DNA from: Druceiella hillmani
Lineage: Eukaryota > Arthropoda > Insecta > Lepidoptera > Hepialidae
Length of the DNA: 64,000 nucleotides
Assembly: GCA_039881145.1 (NCBI GenBank)
Contig: JAYKKI010000005.1
Location: 28,289,001-28,353,000, forward strand
Reading direction: 5' to 3'
Of this stretch, positions 47,217-58,018 are shown piece by piece. The notes under the pieces are model-generated. The model saw only the letters and a program-made list of their open reading frames with translations. It made no database searches and was not told where the DNA came from. A program made the translations under genes and the position numbers. Every line of letters begins with the position of its first letter. The first letter of the stretch is position 1.

Positions 47217-48655
47217 ACGCTGCTTTCTGGATTTGAACTTAAGCCATTTTGAGGTATTCTTTAACAATACTACGCTCGTATTATGAAAACATCTCCTTAT
47301 ATTTTTTCAGGGAAATAATAAAGAATAAGAAAGGTAAAATTGCTTTAGTTAAAAATCTAATACGACTTGATTACGGCTTGGTTATTTTACTAATTTAATA
47401 TACAAATTAGTGAGCTGAAAATTATTTTTTCCCTCTCGTAACTTCCTTTCGTGCTCTTACATTTAAAGTCTTATGAATGTGCCTATTTTATGTACAACAA
47501 TTTTTTATATTATATAATTTTTTTAAAGCTTTTTTAACCTGAACTTTACTTTTATTAATTTAGTTGCGGTGTTTGTTAACTAAATATGTAACGCAACTAA
47601 ATTGTTAGACATTTTAGCAATTTTAACTATAAGCATTGTTTAAAAACAATGGTTATAGTTAAAACCGCCAATGGTAGAAAAATTACCAAACAAACTAAAA
47701 CTAATAATGGTTATAGTTAACATAGTATTAAAAATTTGCTTATTTCCTGAAATTGCAAATGTCAAGATGCTTATGTTATAACGTGAAATAATTATATTGG
47801 CTATAAGTTAAATGCAAAGTAAATATACATTTACCATAATTGTGAATTTGGAGATAATTTTTTTTAGTTTTTGCACGTATTTACTTAATGTAACGCTTTA
47901 TTTGCGCGTAATAATTATATAAATTACTCTTTATCACGAAGGCTAAAATGTTTACTTAATTATTATTAATGCTGTTAAATGAGGCCAGTTTACTTACGCG
48001 AAAACAGATAAAATAAATCGGATATTTATATCTTATGTTCAGTATTAGTTACGTAAATTCTGCGCTACGAAAGAAAAAAATGTCAAATCGATTTAGCAAA
48101 ATTGTTCGCTGTTTGGACGCACCGCTGTTGTGCTTTGGTTAATTTAATTAACAGAGAAACACGCGTTTCGAAACGAATTTCGAAATTTAACTGTAAACAA
48201 AATTTTACATTTTACAATTCAAATTTGATTTAAAATTTCCTAAATTCACTTCGTAATGATTTTAATGCGGTCAACTCCCGTAATAATTTTAATGTTTATC
48301 GAAATGTATGAAGAATAATTTGTAACGATAAAAATTGTGCGAAATTTAATTGGTTTTTTCTTAATAAAATCGCAAATTCAAGTAGACCGATTGATGAAGG
48401 ATATTAAATTTGCCTTGTAAATTGATTTCCCTGTAATGATGTTACCTTCAGCAGAAAAAATGTTTCTCTCATTAATATATACAACAATAATTAAGTAATA
48501 ACAATTTTTTAAACAATTTTTTCAGCTAAATAAACGAAATAAACGTGAAAGAATTATTGAACAGAAAGTTGTAAAAAAAATCGACTTAAGACCTCACTAT
48601 TCGTAGGCTGGATTTTTTAAATAAAAAAAATATTTAATAACCGCAAAATCCTAAT
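47217..48655. other. non-coding stretch with one hairpin
   Basis: No gene was recognised. A hairpin at 47621-47641 against 47644-47664 (20 of 21 bases) is followed by a third copy of its ATGGTTATAGTTAA arm at about 47706-47721. The part 48050-48320 has more GC and fewer simple runs than its surroundings but no open frame. Confidence 0.5.
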
Positions 48656-48659
48656 CGAT

Positions 48660-48730
<71 letters not shown>

Positions 48731-48740
48731 TTATATCTAA
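48656..48740. repeat. (AT)n microsatellite
   Basis: About 80 bp of TA steps, interrupted by TATATG and TATACA. Confidence 0.97.
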
Positions 48741-50240
48741 TATATATAATGAACTCAAAGTCAAGAGTGTAGTTTCAAGAGAAGCGTGATTATGTTGTGT
48801 TGAAGAATTAGTTTTTAATGTCCTTTTGGCAAAGGATCAAAACTTTTTTCAACTTTTTTTTAAAACTTTTGTCATCATCGTTTAAGTTTGACGGCTACAA
48901 TTTCTTAGTAACTTCCTTCTCGTTAGTATTCCATCTATTTAAAATGTTCCTGCATTCTGTCATCTGTGGGACATCTTTATCTATTTCTTTCGACTGTGTG
49001 CACACGTGCGCATATTTTTGGAAGTCGTTGAGTGCGGTAAATAGCGTTTCTAAAATTACAAACCATTAATATTCTCAACAGCGAAAAGCATATCTGTGAA
49101 TAGTAAGGGATTGTATTTCTTCGATTTTCAGCATTGCTTTTGAAAGATTTGAAATATGTCGCCAATAAAACTTCTTGCCTTCGATTTAATTTATGACATA
49201 AAATTATACTCAGATTTATATTAAATAATTTCAGATATAATTTTTAAATATTAAACGTTTTCAGATCTCCAATCGTCTTATATAGTATCTTCAACAAAAT
49301 AAGCAAAAAATATAAGCTAATATTGACAGTTTTGCTTTTGTATTTATTTTATGTGGAATTGCTCAGCAGTTCAAACAAGAAAATTGTAAAGAATATGATA
49401 AGTTTTTTAATTTCGTGTACAACTTTGTTTTAAAGAAAACTATCGGTACTTTTATAAGCACAATGCAAATCATGTGTATCACATGATTGTGAGATTTCTT
49501 CTCATGAGGAATTTGCCCTTCCTTCTGCACTTCTGTTTCTGTTTTCTTTGATCATTAAAATATAACATGAGTATACTTAATATCCTTCTTATGTTGTTTT
49601 TTACGCTTTGATATTTCTTTTTATGTGTTATTATTTTATACAGAAGTGAACTGCGTTGATGAAGAAACACTTTATTTATCAACGCATTTCACTCTACTCC
49701 AATTGGGATGTAGCCACTCGACAGTCTAGACATAATGAAAATTTGAATGCCACGTTGCTGTATTTTGTAATTATTGCCTGATAAAGGCAAGGAACGTTTA
49801 TTATGAACCGTTTTTCAGTTATTGAGTGGGTATAGCTGCTTCTTTTTAAAAAGAGTATCTTAAAATCTAAACTTCTCACAAGAATCAAACCATCTTTGTA
49901 CCATCTCTATCCTATGACTTTCAGACATCTGGTTAAGTAACAATATTCGTTTAATGTAAATACCTGGACTTGGATTAAAAAAAATTACAAGGTGTTTTAT
50001 AAGATCTTTTATATGATCGAATTTTTCATTAGACATACGATTGCGTCACGCTCTGATTAGGTGATAATCAGATTGCGCAATATAAGTTGAATAAAGGGGA
50101 TGTGTTAAAGGAACCCAACCAACTATTGTAATTTTGATGAGTATATTTTGGCGTATATGATAGAGCGTTATTATGAAAAAAAATTAGTTCGTTTGATACT
50201 AAATTACTCTGCTGTAAGTAACTCCTAACCCCCCACATAC
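48741..50240. other. non-coding spacer
   Basis: No gene was recognised. The plus-strand frame at 48818-49069 is Phe-rich and without any motif, and the minus-strand frames at 49479-49888 are likewise unsupported. Confidence 0.45.
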
Positions 50241-50242
50241 AA

Positions 50243-50295
<53 letters not shown>
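50243..50295. repeat. (CA)n-(TA)n microsatellite
   Basis: A short (CA)n is followed by about 40 bases of (TA)n, the same arrangement as at 37182-37246. Confidence 0.96.
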
Positions 50296-50296
<1 letters not shown>

Positions 50297-50804
50297 ACTT
50301 TTGTATCTATTACTTTTATTTTGTACACGCTAAGAACGGATTTTATCAAGTTCAAGGTGTTAGCAGCTGGGTTGTAGCAAATATTAGTTGTAGCAATAAA
50401 TAAAACTGTGGTAAAATTTATTTTTAGATATTATATTTACAAAAGAAAACTTTTTATACTAATGCTTTTGTAAAGTCTCGAGATTGTTTTTATCATTATT
50501 TACTCGTGAATCGTCAGTTTAAAGTTTTGATAAGTAGCTGTACCCACGACTTCGTTCGTATGAATTTTTGATTTTTTTTAAATATTTTTTTTTGTGAAAA
50601 AAAGGAATAGAATATGAGAATATACAGATTGTGCAATATAGAATTTTATCGAAAAAACTTTTAATAAATAATCGGTTTTCACTATATCGTTTAAAAACAT
50701 ATTATGTACTAATTGAAGAGTAAATTAATTTTATAGTTCCATACAGGTTTGTTTCTAGATTCCATTGTATTTGAATATATATTTGACTCGCGTTAGGTAC
50801 ACAG

Positions 50805-50925
50805 TATGTGCTAGGCAACATATGCCTTAGGCTTTTTTGGCCTATGGCATATGTTGCCTATGGCACGTTGTTGCCTATGTTGTATGTTGCCTACGTTATG
50901 GCATTGCCATAGGCTTTTTTTTTAT
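50805..50925. repeat. nested palindrome cluster built on GCCTATGGCA
   Basis: AGGCAACATATGCCTTAGGC at 50813-50832 pairs with 50840-50859 (19 of 20 bases, 7-base T-rich loop). The motif then recurs in direct order, GTTGCCTATGGCACGTTGTT followed by GCCTATGTTGTATGTTGCCT, and ends with GCATTGCCATAGGC plus a run of T. Fragments of one short word are thus reused in both orientations over 120 bp. Confidence 0.9.
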
Positions 50926-50999
50926 TAAATACTCCGATCAGTACTGATAGAATGTATAGTGATATATACTTATTTTAAACCAATTTCCTCTTTTACTTA

Positions 51000-51350
51000 A
51001 TATAGAAATAATAAATTTTAAAAAAATCCTACAATATTTCTTATTTCCCTCTTTCTGCTCCTCCTTTGTTTGAACTTTGGTATTTTGCGGCCCGCCCAGT
51101 ATATTTATCGAGACGAAAACAATAAGTTATTATAAGTTTTAATTTTCTTTTTCGTACAAGAAGTATTAAAGTGATTTTTCCCTTATTAAGATAAGATAAA
51201 GATCAGCGATTGAGGGTTGTGTCTCGATAGTGGATGGTGGGAAACTAGAATATCCGAAACAAGATACAAATATATTTAATATTTTGTTGAAATTCTGTTA
51301 TTTTAAGATTAGTCATAATTTCAAACTACATTTTATTAATATCTTAACAT
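51000..51350. repeat. duplicated block B1 (paired with 6950-7360)
   Basis: Non-coding. It is colinear with block A1, for example GCGATTGAGGGTTGTGTCTC at 51206-51225 against GCGATCGAGGGCTGTGTCTT at 7171-7190. The end AATATTTTGTTGAAATTCTG also matches. It begins inside ordinary AT-rich text and ends where a dispersed repeat starts. Confidence 0.75.
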
Positions 51351-51560
51351 AAAGCCAAAACAGTTCAAGCTAGATACATGAACTTTGAATAGTAGATTTA
51401 GCTACTGGCTGAGGTAAGATTTTTCCAAATTCCACCCCTAAGGGCTTCAAAAGGGTTTCAAAGTTCACATGAACAACGCGAAATGAAAGCTACAAAATTT
51501 TGAAATGAACACACACCATGATAAATGATGATAATGAAAAAAATGGGTTTTAGACACGCA
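51351..51560 (+). repeat. dispersed-repeat relic
   Basis: The phrase AAATTCCACCCCTAAGGGCT (51427-51446) followed by a fall-off into AAAGGGTTTCAAAGTTCACA is a signature I know from high-copy non-coding insect repeats. The limits are approximate. Confidence 0.4.
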
Positions 51561-52689
51561 ACTACTTTAAGAATATCTGTGTATAATTATATTTCTGTTA
51601 AATAAATACATTACGTAACTATCATTAAAAGTATTTTTAAATGGAAGTAAAATAGTTTTGTAAGATATAATTACACTCTACAAAACATTGAAATTTAATT
51701 CCCTGAAATTTTTCAGAAAAATAAACAAATATTTGAATAATTTTAAAGTTCTTTTTTTCAAAAACAGGTTTATCTACTAATTAAACAAAGTGTTGTATCA
51801 ACACCGTTAGTTTATTATAAAAAAATAGTTTTATTGATAATAATTATTTAAATAAATAAAATGAAAAATGGTAACGTAAACACGTAGTAAATATGAACTA
51901 ATGCAAGCTAAAGTTATGCCAGCACATTGAGAATCGTCAGCAGATTTCATTAATAAAATTTAATTTTGAACAAAAATTTCTGATGGTTATGCTTTTCCAA
52001 AGCTACTAGGATTTGATAAAGTAAATCTATAAAATATTGAATTTTTTTTAAATTTCGCACTTTGTAGGATTTTATATCGAAAACTTATGAGTTTTCTCAC
52101 AAAGTAAATAATATTTTATTAAATTTCTCAAAAATATTGATTAGAGGAATCAGCTCTGTGAAGAAATGTAAAGAAAAATATACTGTGTATACCGCCTATT
52201 TCTGTAATAAGTATTATTTTTTTAAATGTAAATTCAGTATTCTGTGCCAACTATTTTTAACAGCCGTTTGGAAAGTCTCATTAGGACACGTTTATGATAT
52301 ATAGATATACTTTATCTTTTGGGGTTTTTCATTTTGTGTGTTTTTATTTAACTTTTCACAATGATTCACCTTGCTTGGCTCTGCAAAGTGACTCCAAAAT
52401 TATCTAGTTTACATGTTTGTACCTTACATATATAATTATTCCATCATTTGCCATAATTATACCATATCAAATGTTAGATTTATATGCTGAACAGAATTGG
52501 AGAATACAGATTCAAAGAATAAACTTTTTATTCATATTATTTAAATTAATTTCAAATTTTAACGTGAGGTACTTTCAGAACAGTTTATGGATCTATATTT
52601 TGTTGAGGTACTTTTTTCTATAAAATTTATTTTTTAATGATATTTTATATTGTAAAATAATAACTAAAAGTCATTTGATGACAATATGA
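51561..52689. other. non-coding spacer
   Basis: No gene was recognised. The frame at 52417-52623 is hydrophobic, starts at a non-ATG codon and has no motif. Confidence 0.5.
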
Positions 52690-53450
52690 CCATAATTACG
52701 GGTATACAACATAAACAGAGACGATTTATCCCAATTGCCATATCGATGCAGGTTGGTTTACCATTTACTTCGTCGCATTTAATGTTGATTTTTATTTTAC
52801 CGTAAGGAAAAGTTGAATACTCCCCAATGAAAAGCCCAACTAACCACGCGCGCCGTAAAATTTTTCATTCAATTTGTCGGAAGTAAATTAATGGTACCTC
52901 GCAACGACGTAAGCCGGAGCGGCTTAGTTGTTTTAGGTAATGCGCCGTGGAGCACTTAATTAATAATATGAGGTTGTATCAAATCAGGAAGGTTTAACGA
53001 AGCAATATCGTGTTAGAATTTTTTTAAGTTTAACATGCATTTTAAATATACTAGATACATTTAGATTTATCTTTTAAACAAATAATACTGAAAATTAAAT
53101 TTAAAAGTGATTGCTGGTTCGTAGTTTGTTTACATATGTAAAATGTTAATATAATGAGAGTTTTGTTGTAATTAGATTTAACATATTTCGATAGATCAAT
53201 CTTAATTAAACACTTAATTAAACCATTACTAAAATTTCTCAGGGCCTTTTATTTATTGTAGTATCATCTTCCGTTAACTATTTATTTATGTATTTTTTTC
53301 CTTTTATTATTCTCTTCCGTAATATAGAAGGCAGGCCATAACCTGAGCCTCATATATTGCAACTTTTTTGCTACGGTATACGCCTTTGTTTCTAAGTTTT
53401 AATTTAAATCCAATAGTTTAAAATATGACAATTTAGCAATTTTAACTTAT
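52690..53450. repeat. duplicated block B2 (paired with 8400-9090)
   Basis: Non-coding. The same order of conserved strings as in block A2 is found: CCAATGAAAAGCCCAAC, TTTTTCATTCAATTTGTCGG, GCGGCTTAGTTGTTTTAGG, GCGCCGTGGAGCACTTAATT and AACGAAGCAATATCGTG. After a gap come GCAACTTTTTTGCTACGGTA and TAAGTTTTAATTTAAATCCA. Insertions such as 53290-53340 are absent from A2. Confidence 0.8.
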
Positions 53451-54074
53451 TTATATGAAAGTATCATATTTAAAACATACTTGGTCACGTGATTTTAAAA
53501 TAATTTGAGAAAGCACATTTTTGTTTCATTTTCGTTGTTTTAATCGACAAATTCTGACATGGCATTTCTAGGTTACAAAAACAAAACCTCTTAAAAATAA
53601 TCATTAAGGGTTGATTTTTTACAAACATTTTTATTGCATGATATAATCTTAATATTCAATTGATTAATTATCATTGATAAAATGTTTTTGATTTTATTTT
53701 CAAGTAAGTCATTTGCAAGTTTACTTTACCAAGATCTAGCTCCTAGATAAATTAAGTTTTTTTATTATGTTAGTTTGTGATGTTTAATACGTTTTTTCTG
53801 AATTCATAAGTATTATCCAGAAGTCAAATATATTCTACATGAATATGACCAAGGAGCCGTTTTTCATGTTTAATAGCATATTCTTGGATAAGTTCCTCAA
53901 TATTTTTTTTACTACTATGACAAGTACGCTATACGGACGTGTTACTTTTGCTGCACAAAAAAAAATATTTTTGCAACTAAAAATAACAGTACAACAGTAC
54001 AATTTGCATTAGTAATAGTCAAACAAAATTATAAACATTTTACTTATAACAAAAACTCTTAATACAACATACAA
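53451..54074. other. non-coding spacer before the LINE
   Basis: No gene was recognised. If the CR1-like LINE was inserted into the jockey-type relic, the missing 3' end of that relic would be here on the minus strand, but I could not recognise it. Confidence 0.4.
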
Positions 54075-54418
54075 AATCCTTAATTTTAACATAATAGTGT
54101 AGTGACTGTGACTTTAATTAGAAAGAAACTGCGGTTATTGAACAAATAGTGAATGCGACTTTGGTGTTGTGAGTGAAGTGAATCCTTTGTTCTTCGCATT
54201 TTAACAAGGGTCAATTTATTTACTTAAATGTCGCCATCGAAGGAATGCATCGTTTAGTTTCTTCGTGTAAGTAAATACGAGTTGTAGTGCGAAAAGTTTG
54301 AACTTATTACGCTACTCAAGTAGCGCGGGCTCGATCCTTGGCAAACCCTTGTAATTTTTAAACATTTTTTTTTTCTTTTTTTAACTCGAATAAAATTAAA
54401 ATATAAAGATTTTTTATA
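54075..54418 (+). other. putative LINE 5' leader
   Basis: The base composition changes near 54075 from very AT-rich to mixed, and no frame is open until the ATG at 54419. GCGCGGGCTCGATCCTTGG at 54325-54343 has a B-box-like GGCTCGATCC, too weak to call a tRNA or SINE. Confidence 0.4.
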
Positions 54419-54705
54419 ATGGTTTCAAAAAAAAAACGACTCGTGCTACAAAGGTAGACCAAGCAGCGCCACGCATAGCAACACCCGCATTAACCACTGT
54501 CACGATGTCTACTGGTGACATATCAACCATTATGTCTGAACTGGCGGCTATGCGTACCAAAATGTCGGCTATGCGGACCGATTTTCAAGTTTCCTTAAAC
54601 TTCCTAGCTGCAAAATTTGACGACTTCGAAAAACGTTTAAATAAATTAGAAACAAAATTAAATAAAGTTGAGGCGATCGAAGCAGAGGTAAATAGGCGTC
54701 TCTAA
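54419..54705 (+). pseudogene. LINE ORF1 (short, coiled coil)
   Basis: An ATG at 54419 starts a lysine-rich N-terminus. A one-base slip in a run of ten A (54428-54437) leads into the frame TTRATKVDQAAPRIATPALT and then, from the internal ATG at 54505, MSTGDISTIMSELAAMRTKM. It continues through a heptad-like coiled coil (FDDFEKRLNKLETKLNKVEA) to a stop at 54703-54705. LINE ORF1 proteins are RNA-binding and often begin with a coiled coil that makes multimers. The usual RNA-binding part after it is missing, and the text to 54840 gives no domain that I recognise, so an internal deletion is likely. Confidence 0.6.
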
Positions 54706-54839
54706 AATGTTGCTCTTTAAATTGGAACACTTCGGAAAAATATTCCCACTCAATTATAACGGATTTGCCACTCATTTTATAATAAATGAAATATCTCCTG
54801 TGGTGGTATTAATAAGTCCTACACATCTGTTGGACCAAT

Positions 54840-55361
54840 GGCAACAGTAGTTTCTTTTAGAAAAAGTTGTCTTATCCTGGGTCATTTAAATGCTCGGTCT
54901 TTATGGACGGGTTATGATGAGTTTACGCAGCAATAATAGAGCACGATCTAGATATACTGGCTATAAATGAAATGTGGATTGCACGTGGTTTGAACACGTG
55001 CACCCTCGCCATGCCCGGCTACTCGTTTGCGCACCGCGATCGCACTGTCGGCCGCGGAGAAGGTGTAGCTTTTTAAGTACGCCAAGGTATACGGTACTGA
55101 GAGATAACCATCCCGAACACAAAGCTTGAGCAACTTTGGACTCGTTTGGAGATGGGTCGCGTCGGCGTGATTGTGGGTACTGGGTACCGACAGCCAACTA
55201 TGTCTCTAGATTTAGCGTTCGATTGCCTGAGCGAGGCGATAACCAGCCTTAACTGCACCGCTGAATACTTTTTCTTCACCGGTGACCTTAATACAGATTT
55301 ACTGAAACAGGTCGATTCAAGCACCCCCAAGACCATTAACTGTAGTGCAATCAAGATTTAA
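54840..55361 (+). pseudogene. LINE endonuclease domain (broken)
   Basis: Apurinic-type endonuclease motifs appear in order over three frames. GHLNARSL (about 54879-54902) matches the N-terminal lN.rSl. HDLDILAINEMWI (about 54941-54979) contains the catalytic Glu of the ETWL motif, with Met for Thr. PGYSFAHRDR and GRGEGVAF (about 55014-55072) match GY...R.DR..rGGGVa. GVIVGTGYRQP (about 55163) and FFFTGDLNTDLLK (about 55272-55307) match the catalytic GDfN motif. SDHALLV, at the junction near 55360-55379, is the terminal SDH motif. Breaks are a shift near 54937, a TAA after VAF and a shift near 55361. The enzyme nicks target DNA to start reverse transcription. Confidence 0.78.
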
Positions 55362-55375
55362 GTGACCACGCTCTC

Positions 55376-56794
55376 TTGGTCGGTAGACTCAATATCATAA
55401 AACTTCCAATACCTGATCGCAAATTCCGTTCCCGTTGTCTTAATAAAATAGATATGGAGTTGTTTGTTACAGCGGTATCAAAATTTTGGTGGAACAATGT
55501 GGCAGAGGGCGACGATATCGAAAAAATTGTTAATAATTTTAATACTAGCGTTTTGTCGGTTTTCGACGCCTATGCACCAGTGAGGGAGCGAACAACGCGC
55601 ATCCATTCATCCAAACCGTGGGTAACGGAAACGATCCATCTCATGATGCGTCTGCGTGATCGAGTCCGCTCTAAAGCTATTAAATCAAAGAAAGATACAC
55701 ATTTAGATTATTATAAATCGCTGAGAAATCTAGTTATCACAGCTTTGAGACGGGAGAGAAAAGCATATTTTACTTTTTATGTAAACGTATATCGTGGAGA
55801 TAGCAAACATCTGTGGAAAGGCTTGCAAACAATATATCCCATCGGTAATAGTAGAGAAAATAGCCTGCTACACCATCTCTGCGATCTAGATCAGAGTATC
55901 GATCACTTTGCAACGTTACCTTGCGCCGAAAGTGCGGACGATGATTTTATTTCTTTTTATGATACCCATTGTTTCGCTGAGACAAAAATGCGTTTTCAGA
56001 AGGTGAGTGAAGATATTGTGGCGAAGATTGTGTATTCTTTAAAGTCCGAAGCTATCGGTGTGGATGGTATCTCTGCACGGATGCTGAAACTAACACTACC
56101 GTACACCCTTACCGTGATTACCAAAATTGTGAATCTGTCGCTCACTTCTTCTACCTATCCGGAGATATGGAGAAAAGCAGTTGTTATCCCAATGGGCAGG
56201 AAAAGTAGCATTCAATCATTAAGCGATCTTCGCGCCATAAGCATTCTACCGGTAATGTCTAAAATCGTAGAAAAAATTGTCTGCAATCAGCTTAAAAGGT
56301 TTTTAGAATCCATCAAAGCGCTTCCCTTTACTCAATCAGGTTTCCGTGGTCAACACAGTACATCCACAGCACTTCTATCCATTACTAATGATATTCTATC
56401 CTCAGCTGACAAAGGGGAGGCTACTGCTTTCGTTCTTTTGGATTATTCATGTGCTTTTGATTGCCTAAGTTTGCCAATTTTAATGGCTAAATTACAATAT
56501 TACGGCTTATCGGAATGCGCGTGTGAATGGTTTAAAAACTATTTTAAGCGACGGTGTCAGTATGTCAAAGTATTCGATGGTAGTAAAACTCTTACCTCGA
56601 AAGTTCGTGCCATTTCTAGAGGTGTACAGCAAGAGTCAATCCTAGGGTCGCTACTTTTCACTCTGTACACGTCAGATATTTCGAGCAATTTAAAGCACGT
56701 AAAAACTCATTTTTATGCTGATGACAGAGTGTGCGAAAAAGTTAATGAAGATCTCATAAAAATCTGGAATTGGTCGTGTAAACTTTATTGTTAA
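55376..56794 (+). pseudogene. LINE reverse transcriptase (long open part)
   Basis: This is an uninterrupted frame of 472 codons. Its first codon is TTG, because it is the continuation of the endonuclease frame. The text after the SDH motif is the linker. The polymerase follows: DLRAISILPVMSKIVEKIV (RPISlLpvlSKi.Eki), FTQSGFRGQHSTSTAL (q.GFR..hST..Al), LLDYSCAFDC with Asp356 (first catalytic Asp) and Asp362, GVQQESILGSLLF (normally GVPQGSiLGPlLF, with three key residues changed), and FYADD at 446-450 carrying the catalytic Asp pair. It copies element RNA at the nicked target. It ends at TAA 56792-56794 by frameshift, before the thumb. The altered GVQQES motif suggests loss of activity even before the frameshift. 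Confidence 0.85.
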
Positions 56795-57528
56795 ACCCTT
56801 CCAAATCCTGTTCTCTAATTACGGGAAGTAGGGCTCAGGTAGCAGAAGATCAGGAAGACTGTAGCTTGCCATAAACGGGCAGTCCATTCTTATGGTGCAA
56901 CACGCCAAAAATCTAGGCATTATAATGGACTCACAGCCGAGATTTCATGAACACATAACCACAAAAATTAAATGTTGCTTTATGCGTCTCAAAACGCTAT
57001 AGAGATACCGTCCTTATCTCGCTGTTCCCGTTAGGAAATTTCTAATTGAAAGCCTCATTCTTCCTGTACTCGATTATGGTGATATCGTATACCTTCCGCG
57101 TTTACTTTTAAAAACAGCCAAATTTCAATCCAAAGAATACAAAATGCATGCGCGTGTTTTTGTTTCGGCATCCCGTGACATCCCGTGTATCACCGTATTT
57201 AAATGAGCATGGAATGCTCCGAAAGCACAATCGGTGCAGTTATCACACTCTCTGTTTTTTGCGTAGACTTTTCACAGCAAGAGAGCCGAAATATCTCTAC
57301 GATATATTAAACTGGTCCGGCAGTGCTCATAGCCATGTGACGCGCGCCAGAGACCGACTTCTCTTAGTTCCGGAACATCGCACAACCGGTTATCGGGGTA
57401 GTTTCAAATTTGCCGCGACTAAAATTTGGAATGACCTCCCTCCGTCCCTGAAAACTGCTGGATCCATGACTACTTTTAAAAGGTCAATCCGTAAGTGGCT
57501 TTTGACCGAGCAAATGCAAACGGAATAA
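56795..57528 (+). pseudogene. LINE RT thumb and C-terminal tail (broken)
   Basis: After the stop at 56794 the text goes on in other frames: QHAKNLGIIMDSQPRF (about 56900-56950), ITTKIKCCFMRLKTL, a stop, RYRPYLAVPVRKFLIESLIL and PVLDYGDIVY (about 57005-57090). From 57148 to 57528 an open frame reads VSPYLNEHGMLRKHNRCSYH, LYDILNWSGSAHSHVTRARD, TGYRGSFKFAATKIWNDLPP and SLKTAGSMTTFKRSIRKWLL. The phrase ..sF.f.a..iWN.LPp.lk....s...Fk......L.. is the tail of CR1-like elements. The sequence ends at TAA near 57526, the natural end. Confidence 0.8.
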
Positions 57529-58018
57529 ACGGAAAATATCGGCTTTTCGAAATCATTTCATCTAAATTATATTTATTATTAGTATCTTTTTTTCTTTGTG
57601 CTATGTTTCCTCTATGGGTAATAATGTGTATGTAGTTATATGTCTGTATATAATACCTGTATTAAAAATAATTATTAATATTATTATTTATTGTGTATGT
57701 GTGCGTGTATGCGTGTAAACTGTATATGTGTATGTGTGTGTATATGTATGTGTGTATATGTATATATGAGTATATATTTGTTTATGTATGTATATCAACA
57801 GGTGCTAGCTGTAAACCGGCCGTGTCGGTTTTGCTTATAGCATAACTGCACAAGCCGAGCAAGTAACCTTTTTGTGGATAAAATATTGAAAAACATTTAG
57901 GTAAGTTAATTTTTAACTTTAATTTTGTAATTAGCCCTAAGAAAATTTCTGTATATGTCTATTACTTTACCTGTTGTATTTTATATCCACAAATAAACTA
58001 TATTGTTATTATTATTAA
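57529..58018 (+). other. LINE 3' UTR with TG-rich repeat
   Basis: No frame is open. TGTGTATGTGTGCGTGTATG and related TG/TA steps fill 57690-57790. A GC-richer stretch (AACCGGCCGTGTCGGTTT, able to form a small hairpin) follows at about 57813-57830. The region ends in AATAAACTATATTGTTATTA plus TTATTAATA. Confidence 0.6.

Larger units (their letters stand above)
54075..58018 (+). mobile_element. CR1-like non-LTR retrotransposon, nearly full length, broken
   Basis: In order it shows a 5' leader (about 54075-54418), a short ORF1, an endonuclease, a reverse transcriptase, a long C-terminal tail, a 3' UTR with TG-rich simple sequence, and an end made of AATAAACTATATTGTTATTA followed by TTATTAATA. 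A 3' end of short TTA-type repeats rather than poly-A is usual for CR1/L2-like elements, and the tail domain fits the same group. The exact clade cannot be assigned by eye. At least four frame changes and several stops make it inactive. The 5' limit is an estimate and no target duplication was found. Confidence 0.8.

Noticed and set aside
54325..54343. tRNA or SINE with B box GGCTCGATCC
   Set aside because: No A box, no cloverleaf, and the position fits the LINE leader.
55073..55354. Minus-strand frames over the LINE endonuclease
   Set aside because: Shadows of the plus-strand endonuclease, which shows ordered catalytic motifs.
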